Assembly (NCBI GenBank): GCA_003342815.1
Contig: PTEX01000150.1
Span: 865,715-929,714 of the forward strand
Source of the DNA: Eudromia elegans
Taxonomy: Eukaryota; Chordata; Aves; Tinamiformes; Tinamidae
Direction: 5' to 3'
DNA length: 64,000 bases
Shown here: positions 1-11,045 of the stretch, one piece after another
Numbering within the stretch: position 1 is the stretch's first letter
Layout of the letters: each line of letters begins with the position of its first letter
Made by a program: the position numbers and the translations under genes
The notes under the pieces: model-generated
What the model saw: only the letters and a program-made list of their open reading frames with translations
The model's database searches: none
What the model was told of the DNA's origin: nothing

Positions 1-3000
1 AATACGCCCGTGCCTGTGCTCTTTGTACAGATTGCCCTGCTTGCCTGTTTGATCCTAGCATATTTAAAGCCTGGAATGGGGAGAAACAAGAATAAAGTAA
101 TGGGGAGGAAAGGGAGTGTCCTTCTTTCAGGAGATGCTTTGATGAGCTGGTGGTGGCTCCTTGGTCCTTGGAGATCTGGCAATGTACATATATATGTGTG
201 TGTGTGTATGTCTCCATACATATATATAGGTGGCAGATGGCATCTGAAGGGGAGATGTGGGCAACGTCTCGCGGCTGTCAGGAGCATAGGGACCAAGAAA
301 CCTGAGCAGTGGGACCCTGGCAGGGTTGGTGTGCAATTGCCCAGGCAAAAGGCCTCCTTGGACAAGAAAGAGCTTTGGAGGTTGTTTTCTTCTCTTCTTC
401 ATGTATTCTCTAATGCCTCAAAATGGTTTTCAGAGAGATCCTTGAGTGATGGGGGCCTTCTGCCCTTTCCCAGCTTCGTTTCCATTTTCCAGGATCTCAC
501 AGAGCATCCCACTTCTGCACCTCCATTTCCCAGTGTGTAAAGGTGCCTCCATTCCTGTGAATCAAGCTCCCGTGGTACTATGCAGAGCGGTCGCTCCGAA
601 CCTCAGCAAATTTTCATCAAAGCTAACAGAAATTAGCACTAACAGCCCTTATTTGCATTGATTATTATTATTGATTGCAATTATCACCTATGGCTCAGGC
701 TCAACTATGTTTTGAGTGCTGTTTTCAGCTCCCTTAGCCCCCATGTCTTGTCCAGTAAAATTTCTTCTCACGCAGCCCTTCACCACAGTGTCCCAGGGTG
801 CCCTTGCTCTCATTTCTGTGCTTCCTCATTAAGTGTTTTACATGCCATGAAGAGCAGAAGGCAAAAAAAGCAGTGATTGCTCCTGGTGACTAGCGGGGAT
901 CTGCCTGAGAAAGGCAGCATAAATATTCCCACTGATGCACGGCCTTTACCTGCCTGCCCTCCCGTGGGCTCTGGTGGTGTCTCCGAGTCAGCCCATGGCA
1001 CGAGGCATTTCCCAAGCAGAGGGAGAGACGTGGCACAGCAGGTTGGAGAGCGAGGAAAGCTGGATGGGGTCTTAGCACCATCCACCACAGGGGCATACAA
1101 AGGAGCTGGCCCCGGACAGATTTAATTGAAAGCCATCTTGCTAGTGTATGGATTAAGCCCTTATGAGACTCGGACATCAATGGATTTAATATCCCCTAAT
1201 CCTCCTCCTGCTGGGTCATGGGATGCAATATCGTTATTGGGCGCACTTGGCGTGGTGCCTGAAGGCCAGGGCCCAGCGCGCTGTGCTTTCCGGGGCGAGC
1301 GCGGTGGAGCGAGGGGGCTCCCTAAAAACAGCCCTCTGTAAATTAATTTGCTTGTTGGACCTCATCATAGTCCACAGCAACTCAACAGGAGGAGGAAAGG
1401 GAGCAGAATACAGCAAAGTTGTTGCCACAATATTTGTACTTAATGAAACCTCATTTAACAGGAGCACCAAGTGGGATATATAGAATATTGTATATGAAAA
1501 CAAACTGTTCTGTGGTCTGGATATGTACACTTCTCCCGGGACTCCACAGCAGGAAACACCCAGCAGCATTCCCAACTGTCTTGGGAGCTGGGAGCTGGCC
1601 TTCCAGGGGCTTTCAGCTCCCAGGTCTCCGCTGCCTTCCCCAGGGAAGCTGTGAAGGAGCCAGAGAGCTTAGCAGCTTTTCAGCCGGGGACTCTTGGGCA
1701 GACATCCTGGTAAGGTGTGAAACGAGCCACGGAGGCGGGAAGAGCTGCCAGACAGCGTGGGGAAGCTGCGGAGCCTACGGAGCAGATGGACCGCGGGAGG
1801 GCAGCAACACAGGCCTGTCTGTTTGGAGCGAAAAATCTTGCTGAAATCCCTGCGCTCCGGAGCAACATGCCAATTCTGATGGACAGGAATTTTTTTGACC
1901 AGCTGGAATTGTTACTCACTTGAACTGTGGAAAATAAATGTTCCCAGCAATCCTCCTTCCACTTGAACAAATTCCAGCAAGACACGAACAAGAGCAAACC
2001 GCTCTTTGCTGGCACTTCTTTAAGCATGAAGTGCGCAGCTGTGCCTCTGAACGTGACGCGGGCGAGTGTGGGAGCTTTAGGCGCCATCCAGAAGCGCTCG
2101 GTCAGTGGCGTCTCAGCTTGACGGCTGGGGGCTCTGGTCACTTAAACCAGAACTGACGGTGCGGGAGAGGCTGGCGCTGCTCCCCAGCGCCTGCTTGGAG
2201 CTGCCGGTAACCCAGCACAGCCACCGGAGGATGGTGCAGATGGGACAGGCTAGAGATGTGCATGCAGAAGGGGGACAGTGTCACCGTCAGGTGCTCTGCT
2301 GCAGGCCCCTGGAGTTGTTTACCAAAGCCCTAGCAAAATCTGCGTCAGCCACCAGCTTGTCTCACAGGTATCGCGATTGCCTAACTCCGGCCACCTCGGC
2401 TCCTCCTTCTCTCCCAGCTGAGGCAAATGGAAGGTTTTGTTCGAAAACCCTGGAGCTGCGTGGGAGTCAGTGCGTGCCGCAGCAGATACAGACACAGGAC
2501 AGACAGCAGCTTGCAGAAGTACCCCGTGTTCCCAGAACAGCAGCTTTTCAGCTGTCTTGTCAGGTGCACAGTGGGTAAAGAGCTTGGGATAGTCTTGGGG
2601 AAGACAGCCCTGCAAGCAAAAGCAGGCAGGCAGCCCGTGCTGCTGGGCTGGGCACTGCACAAATCAGTCCAGATTCAGGTCCAGAAAAGGATCATAGCGT
2701 GTCTTCAGTGCTGTCTAACTGCTAATCAAGTTCCAACCATAGGTCCTAAAATGCATGCAAGGCTCCTTGAAGGTCACTGCAGCAGTCCTCAGCTCTCAGC
2801 TAGATCATTCTGCTGGCCAAGTCGCCTGCATTTCTGCAGAGTAGCTGCAGGGGTGAATCCACCCAGACCTTTCAGCATTTCCTGGATTTTGGTGCTCTAA
2901 ACCTCCAGCTTCTTCGTGCTTTGTGTGCATGCTCTGTAGGTGTCTCAATGCACCAGTCAGAGGGGCAGAATACCCAGAGGTCACAGATACATCGAGAGTC

Positions 3001-3931
3001 GAGGTATTCTGCAGCAATCACCCCCATTTGTGACATGTAACTTTGTGGTGCTCTGCGGTTCTGTGAATACAGTGAGCAGAGAGCAGCAGCCCCTTCAGGC
3101 ACAGAGCCTCTGAGCCGGTTTGGATGCAAATGCTGAGAAATTCTGAACCTGAATTCAGTATCTTTGAGTTTCTGTCCAGAGCCCAAGGAGAGCGTGGAAA
3201 AAGGGAGAGGACAAATGATTGTTCTCACTGGAGGACAATCCTCCAGTGGACAGAAGGAAAAGGTTGTGTGAAGATAAAATTCCATATGGAACTTCTTAAA
3301 TAACCCAAGGAGGTTTTGGTTGTTTAAGAGGAACTGCCTAGAGTGAAATTTTGAAAAAGAGATTCTGTTAACATAGGAGTTTGCATTCATTATGGAGTGT
3401 TTTCTGCTTATTTACTCTTTGTGAATTATCTGGTTATTAATTTTAAAGATGCTATGAAAAAACATTAATAACTAATGAGTCATATGAATCAAAATGATGA
3501 TGAGCTCTTGAGAGATTAATGTAGCTTGTCTTGATAAGAAATGAGAAAGCCCTAAGTGAAAAGTTATTGCTTGAAGTTTCTTCTACTCAGTCCCCTGTTT
3601 CTTGGGCTAAATTCATCCAAAATGATCTGAAATTTATGGTGGGATGGCTCAGTTTTTAAAAACATATGCAAAAATATCGTCAAAGCTTTGGATTTGCTCG
3701 GCAGACTTCCAACATAGCATCAAATGCAAGACAGAGGAGAGTTTCATGTTTCAGAAGGTGCCTCAGATGGTTTTTCACTTGCTTTTTCCTCTGTCCCCTT
3801 CCTGAGGAGTCATAGACAGCGAAGAATGACCTAAGCTCACAAATGTTTTGCATGTCAGCTGATACTGCTAGTTTAATGCCGATAGTCTAAAAGAACGGTT
3901 GTTTACGTGTCTCAATGTCATTCTTCCACAG
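1..3931 (+). other. GABRR2: GABRR2 upstream intron (partial)
   Basis: This is presumed intron sequence before the first visible GABRR2 exon. I searched for the preceding exon (a segment like LLRVDEHDFSMRP) and did not see it. Apart from a TA/TG microsatellite at 186-228 and a CpG-dense spot near 1275-1320, I see nothing to annotate. Open frames here look spurious. Confidence 0.6.
186..228. repeat. TA/TG microsatellite with inverted arms
   Basis: An alternating purine-pyrimidine tract of TA then TG units is followed 10 bp later by a reversed catacatatatata arm. The two arms could pair as a hairpin. Confidence 0.75.
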
Positions 3932-3999
3932 GCCCTGCAATTCCTGTTGGGGTGGATGTGCAGGTTGAAAGCTTGGACAGTATTTCTGAGGTTGATATG
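3932..3999 (+). CDS. GABRR2: GABRR2 exon, [10 protein letters not shown] segment (68 bp; exon 3 by human numbering)
   Basis: The acceptor is ttcttccacag and the donor is gtatgt. The exon starts with the last two bases of a split Gly codon and reads [22 protein letters not shown], the first beta-strand region of the extracellular domain. It has the same length, phase and protein as GABRR1 exon 4 at 55593-55660. Here the donor is a normal GT, unlike the GC in the paralogue. Confidence 0.95.
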
Positions 4000-6900
4000 G
4001 TATGTAACACTCTAGTAAGCCTTAACTATTTACAGTCATGAAAAATCTCTCCTACTTGAAACCCAGAGGTTTCAAATGATGGGTCTTGTCACATTCAGCA
4101 AATTGACAGACCGATATTCAGATACAGATGCTTAAAACTTCAAGGGGAAAACCTGAAAATAAATGAGAGAATAATCAGTGTTGTGAAGGATATGCTGCAA
4201 TCAAAACCATCAATAATTGCATATCTTTCATTGCATCTCTCAGGGAGTTCTTATTGGATTGCTTATGGACATCTGAAAGCGTATGTTGAAGCCGGCAGGA
4301 GTGCTGCTTATTCTTCCTTAGGGAACCATTGAGTCCATTTATTTAAAAGACTGCTTAGAGGAGGCACTTCAGCAAAGGAAGCTGGTGTCATAAAGGAGAA
4401 TTAGCTGCTCCCTGCCACTTCATCGCCAGAAGTCACCTCTGTAACTCAGCACTGAGGCACACAGTCAGGAGCAGTCGGGGTGGCCTTGAACTACCTCTGC
4501 CAAGGTGAATTTGGCTTCTGCTGAGAAACTTCTTCCATTTGGGAACCATTTTTCAGTCATTTTCTTTATTTTCACTCAAAAAAAAAAGGAATAAACACAG
4601 ATGCATTTGTTCGGTTTCAAGCACTTGTCAGTAACAACTATATTTGCAAGGGAAGGAAAGGGGCTGAAGATGAGAGGAGAGGGCTCCTGTCCAGCAGGAC
4701 CGGGTCAGGAGCCAGTTAGCAGCTGGGGTTGTTACCTGCACCAGCACAGGCGGTCTCCATGCGCCCCTGCCCTCTGACAGCGACTGTAGCTCGCTTCTGG
4801 GTCCTCTACTCGTGCCACACACAACCCTGCCCCGTCCTCTTGCCCAGGGAGCCTTCCTATCTGCAAAGCACCAAAGCACAAAGATTAATAGGTGCCTTGT
4901 GACCAGCAAAACAGAAACGAGGGCTCGACGGCGGCAGCGCTAAGGACGAGCTGCTAACCCGTTTTGCGGCCTGCCCGGACCTGGCAGCCATAGCTCTGTA
5001 GCTGCCACAGCCTCTCGCTTAATGGAGAGCACAAAGGGAGAATGTATTTGATCTCCCACCATGGAAGAGGAGATTCGGCTCTGACAGCAGCAGCTGCCAG
5101 GTTGGGATCAGCAAACAGATGTTTTCCTTCCTGTGACTGAAGTTCCTGCCCACCCCCCACAAGCTTAAAAGAGAGATTTATACTCTTGCATAGCTGGAAA
5201 AACAGTTCCCTCTCTTGGCTGCTATTTGCAATAATTTAGTTCCTTTGCAGGATGAATTGCTTTGTGTTTTGCCTGATCTGAAGGGCTTTCCTTTCAAAGC
5301 TATTATGGCTCCTACAGTTCTTTAATGCAATTTTGCCAGAATTCAAGAATCTTTCCTGGGGTGCAGTGCTTCTCTTTGGGCCCATTTGTGTCCTTTCAGG
5401 ACCAAACACTACTGGCTTCTGCAATTGATGCCCTGCAGGCAATTCAGGCTACAGAGCTGCCACATGACATGGGAGTCCTGTAGGACCCAGTGGAAAATGC
5501 TCCAGCATCTCCTCGTTTCTAGAGTGCTTGCCAGATAACTTATGATATGAGTAGCTGTATGTTTTGTTTTGTCTGGGGATTATCTGGGTGGCAAAATCCA
5601 TTCCCGAGAGTATTGGCCCAAGAAGGAAACAGTTTGGAGGGGCAGGTCTCACCCACCTGGTAGCAGCGAGTTTTCTCTCTGAAAGAGATGCAGAGGTAAA
5701 ATGTCACACTGACAGCCCTCTTTCTGGTTCTCTTCCTTTTTCATGAAGGATTTTACTATGACTTTGTACTTAAGGCACTACTGGAAGGACGAGCGCCTCT
5801 CATTCCCCAGCACCACCAACAAGAGCATGACCTTCGACGGCCGCCTCGTGAAGAAGATCTGGGTGCCAGACGTCTTCTTCGTGCACTCCAAGCGCTCCTT
5901 CATCCACGACACGACCACGGATAACATCATGCTGCGAGTCTTCCCCGACGGTCACGTACTCTACAGCATGAGGTAAAGATGCAGCCCCCCGTGAGTGCCC
6001 CTTGGGCCTTCCCCGCAAATGATGCTCTTGACGTCACTTGAGTGACCACAGGAGCAGTTCCTCACAACCCCACGCTACCGCAGCTGAGCCAGAGCCCTGT
6101 TTTGAGTCCTGCTTGGCACCAGATGCTCTGCAGGAAGCAGGAAGAAACCCAGCTGTGGGCAGTGACAGGATAATCTCCTCCCCGGGGAAGCACACTCCGA
6201 ACTCTTCGCAGTCAGAGGAGGGCTTAGTCGGTCAGGAGTGTTTGTCCCAGGGTCAGTGTGTGATTAAACTGGAAGCTGCTGATATACCAGATGGTGACCT
6301 CTAGAATTATCCTATTTTACTTCCTGTTTGTCTAGAAAAAAAAAAAAAATGTGTTTTTCTTTTGTTTTGTTTGTTTCTTTTTTTTTTTTTCCTCCCACTG
6401 GAGTGTGTGCATTGGTATAAAGGTTTAAACTTATTGAAGCTGAAAGAGCTGCTTTAAAAGCACCCTGGTTTCCTAATGTATTTGTTGACTGAAGCAATCC
6501 TGAGGCATTTCCCATCAGATTTCATTTCTTTTAAAAGAATGCAAGAAGAGATGTGGAGAATGACACACTGCCAGAGGAGAAAAGCTCAAGAGCCCAGACA
6601 AAAAGACATTTTCCCAAGGCAGAAAACTTGCTCACAAAGTACAGTGACCTTTGAATGCTTTACAGTGCAGGAGTTTCTATTTTAGTAGCTTTCTGGAATT
6701 TATTCACTTCTTTCCTGAAAAAATAAGTTTCAAAAGCTAGGAAATTTTTTTTATAAAGTTTGATTCAAGAGAGTATTCTTATTTGAAGAATAAACCTACT
6801 GGATGTATAATAAAGTATAAGTATATAACTTGCATGTATGAGAAAGTCAATACAGACTATATGGTTTACATGTGAGCACCTGGTGCCTTTTGGGCTTTCC

Positions 6901-9900
6901 TTGAGCATCTGAGAACTTGTGCACCTGAGTCCCCATGAGGTTGAGCTTATATGATACTGAACCCATGGGCAAGTGCCCTTCTGGAGGGAGCTGGACGCCA
7001 GGCAGATGCCTTCAAAAGGTGCAAGTTTGCCTGCACTGGGCAGCTGAATCAAATCTCTTGTGAATGCAGTCAATGGTACTGGATTCGGCTCACTCTGGGA
7101 TGGACAGCTGGACTTCTTCTCTAGTCTCTGCTCTATGGATTGTATTGATTTGATCTTTGCTGATTAAAATAGCCATTCAGAGCATTTTGTTAAAAGCATT
7201 TTGTAGCACTTGTGGTTCTCTCAGATGTGTGTTTACCATGTGCCTGTGATAATGTGAATGTCAGCAAACTGAAATGAGAGACATTTCATGCGCCATGGGG
7301 GCCTTGTGCTTCCAAGGCCCTTTGACAACTACACTTTATGGAGCAGCATTTTATTGATGAGTTGAGTTTCTGTTCCTGATTAATGAATTGTTAATAACTG
7401 CAGGCTATGCTACAATTTAGGTGACCCTGAAAAAGGAAAAGAGCACCAAGTTATACCATAGTCATTTGCTATCCACAGTTAGTCATTACTACAGTGTCCA
7501 CTGTTGAAAATATTCTCCAAAAGATAATTTAAATTCAACTCATATTACAAAATTCTGCCCTACTTTGTAGTCAGAGCCAATACCGTGTGCTTTGTAGGAC
7601 TGATTGATAGTGCAGATGTCAGAGCAGGATTTAGACCACAATCTTTTAACAGAGGAAAAGTTCTTTATCAACATTGCAATGAATTCAGAGGATGTCACAG
7701 CCAACAGAAGTGGCCTGTGAAGTGTCTGACTCATAGCCCATTTGTCCCTATTAAATTGGGAGCTCCATTGCAAATATGTCCACGAGGGAAAGTTTACTAA
7801 TTCTCTGGAAAATTTGTCACATAATTTTATTTTCAATTTGACTAAAAACCTGAAACTGGCTTTGTTATATTTCTTTGGTTAAGACTTGACTTTAACAGAG
7901 ACAAACTTTGCTCCTTGAAGAGTAGCTGCCCCCATTTTACACTGCCTGCCCTCCCAGGTTAAAAGAATTTGATCCAGGACTGAGAGAAGCCTCTGCTTGC
8001 TTAATGTTGTATACATTTGAAGAATCTTCTGGATTGCAGTGCAGCTGGTTCATGGCTTAGGCTTCATTTTTGGGGTGATTATGGCAGCAGCTGAGCAAAG
8101 GGAGAAAAAAAGAATCCTTGATCAAGACAGACATAGAGAAACCTTCAAGTGTAAAGAAAGTTATTTAAGTTGTTGCTTTGTAGGGGAAAACTTGGATATA
8201 ACATACAGCAGAAATATCATTATTGTTATTAATATTAGTGTCATGTCCAAGACAGTACTTTAATGCCCTGATAAGTAATGAATTTACAGTTTCCTTTGGA
8301 CCTCACAGAATCACAGAATGGTTGAGGTTGGAAGGGACCTCTAGAGATCATGTAGTCCAACCCTTGCTGAGTTTTTGTCCAAAGTCCTTCTCATCTGGAC
8401 TTGCATATTTGCTAGGTATTTTCTTGGGTGTTTTCTGCTAATATTATATATAATTGCAGGCTTTAAATCTGCCAATTGTTTTTCTATACTAACGTGCTCC
8501 CATCATGGATCCTCACAGAAAATAATCCTTCTGTGTTTGATGTTCTAGGATCACAGTGACAGCAATGTGCAACATGGACTTCAGCCGCTTCCCCCTGGAC
8601 ACTCAGACGTGTTCTCTGGAGCTGGAAAGCTGTATGTTGTGTCCTGTTCCTAGCTAATGCACTCTGTAGCTAGCTGCACACCTGTAGGCTAAAACATTTC
8701 AGAACATAGTCTATTTCTGAGTCTGAAAAAATGTTCAGTGAAGTCTTAGGCAGTCTTTCTGTTGATTTAATGGACAACTGGCCCTTTTTGTGCAAGACAG
8801 AAGGGAATATGCAAGGAAAGTATTCTTGTATGAATTTTAGTACATAGCATTTACAAAAAATAAAAACACCGTTGGAAGTGTTCAACATAAGTTGTTTCTC
8901 AGCAGCTTGATGGGGATGAGGTTTTACAGTATTCATTACTTGTGTCTGGAAGGTGATATTTTCAAATGTAAAAAATTGAGCTTAATGGTAGCTGGTTTGG
9001 GTTTCTTTAAATTTCATCACCAATGTATAGTAATCTTGATCCTGTGAACACTTGAGTTGTCCTTCTGAACTCAGTATTTTTAATGAGAAGTAGTAGTTTG
9101 ATGAAGAAAGCTGTTCAAACTTTCTCCAGGGTGTTCCAAGATTAATGCCTAATTGTTTTGAGGTCCTCCCAGCTGTTTGACTGAAATTTTCGCTTGCCAA
9201 AAAATAAAACAAAACAAACCAACAACAAAAAAACAGAATAACAAAAACATAGAGTAGTTTAGGTTGGAGGGCACTTGTGGAGATCAGCTGGTCCAGTTCT
9301 CTGCCCAAAGCAGGGACAACTTTAAATTTAGAGTGGGTTGCCCAGGGCCATGTCCAATCAAATCTGATTACCACCATGGCAATGGAGACTCCACAAGCTC
9401 TCTGTGCAGCCTGTTCAGATTTTTGACTTCATGAAGAATTTTCCTTGCAGTCTTTTGGAAAATCCCAGGCTGCAGTTTGCATCCATTGCCAGTTGTCCTT
9501 TTACTCTCCATTTCTAAGAAGAGTTTGAAAAGTTTCTGTACTCTGTAAGAAGGGAGCAGCTGGATACCACCATAGACCCCTCTTCACTGAACAGACCTTT
9601 CCTCTTGTGTTATGTGCTCCAGCTCCTAACCATCTTAACCATCTATCATGCTATGCAGTTTTTCAAGTTTCGCATTTGCAGTCTTCAAATATTTCTAGAT
9701 TATTGCTTCAAATCATACCTGTCATTTTTTACTTTTATCATTCTAAGATAGTTTAATCTGTCTTTTTTTCTCTCTTTTTTATGGATAAAATTAAGCCCTT
9801 GTACCCATAGCTAATTTTCTCTGACTTATGTGTCCATGTTGCAAAACATTTACCATTCCTTTGTCTATCTATATATTTTTTTGATATGTGATCTTCCGAA

Positions 9901-11003
9901 AAGCATCATTCCAGCTGTGTTTTTACCAGTGTGGAGTAAAATGAGGATATGTTTCCCTGAATCAGGATAGCCTGGAGTTTTTGTTGCTGATGTTGTTGCT
10001 ATAGCACCTCATATGGCAAGGTCTCTACAAAACCACAGATTTTTTCAACAATTTTGTTGGCTTTACTACCTGCCAAAGATGCCTTTCTGTTTCTTAATTT
10101 TCTCTGGATCTGTTAGCCATTTTGCTCCTCCCAGCTAAAGCCACACTACACTGTGTTTCTTCTCCCCTAGATGCTTACACTGACGAAGATCTGATGCTTT
10201 ACTGGAAAAATGGGAATGAATCTCTGAAAACTGATGAGAAGATTTCTTTGTCTCAGTTTTTGATACAAAAATTTCATACCACATCAAGACTGGCCTTCTA
10301 CAGCAGCACAGGTATTGGCTTTCTCTATTTTAAATGCCATTTCTATACTAACTACTTGTGTGAGATCTCTCAGCTGACTTTGCATGTATCTTTTGTGGTA
10401 TGGCATTGGAGTGTGGTCTCCACTGTCTGGAGAACACACAATGACCAGGAGTATCATGAAAGATTGTTCTCTGTTTACTCTTCAGAAATAAAAGATCAAA
10501 AGACAGGTGACTTGCCATGCAAGCTGTTCTCACTGCTTCTGGCTTTCTTCTCTCTAAGGTTGGTACAACCGCCTCTACATAAACTTCACCTTGCGCCGAC
10601 ACATCTTCTTCTTCCTGCTCCAGACCTACTTCCCTGCCACTCTGATGGTCATGTTGTCCTGGGTGTCTTTCTGGATTGACCACAGAGCAGTACCTGCCAG
10701 AGTCTCTTTGGGTGAGAGCAACTACAACAAGCCAAACAAGTGTAAAATCTTTAAATGTGAAAGTTTTGTTCAGGAAAGGAAATTTTCCACTTTACTGGTT
10801 ACCTACATTGGGAAGCAAGTATCTGTTTTATCTGATAATTAATATAACGTAAAACTTGCAGTTTTCGGAAGTTTTTTGTCAGAGCAGTCCTTCTGATTGA
10901 TATGACTCATGTCAAAGAGCTCTCCTTGAAAAGAAAAGAAAAGAAAAGAAAAGAAAAGAAAAGAAAAGAAAAGAAAAGAAAAGAAAAGAAAAGAAAAGAA
11001 AAG

Positions 11004-11045
<42 letters not shown>

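Noticed and set aside
1-3931. Search for the earlier GABRR2 exons
   Set aside because: No segment resembling the rho-2 signal peptide or the DEHDFSMRP exon was found, so these exons are taken to lie left of the window.
10312-10558. Possible conversion tract extending into the short intron of both genes
   Set aside because: Apart from a shared pyrimidine run near the acceptor, the two introns show no alignable identity by eye.
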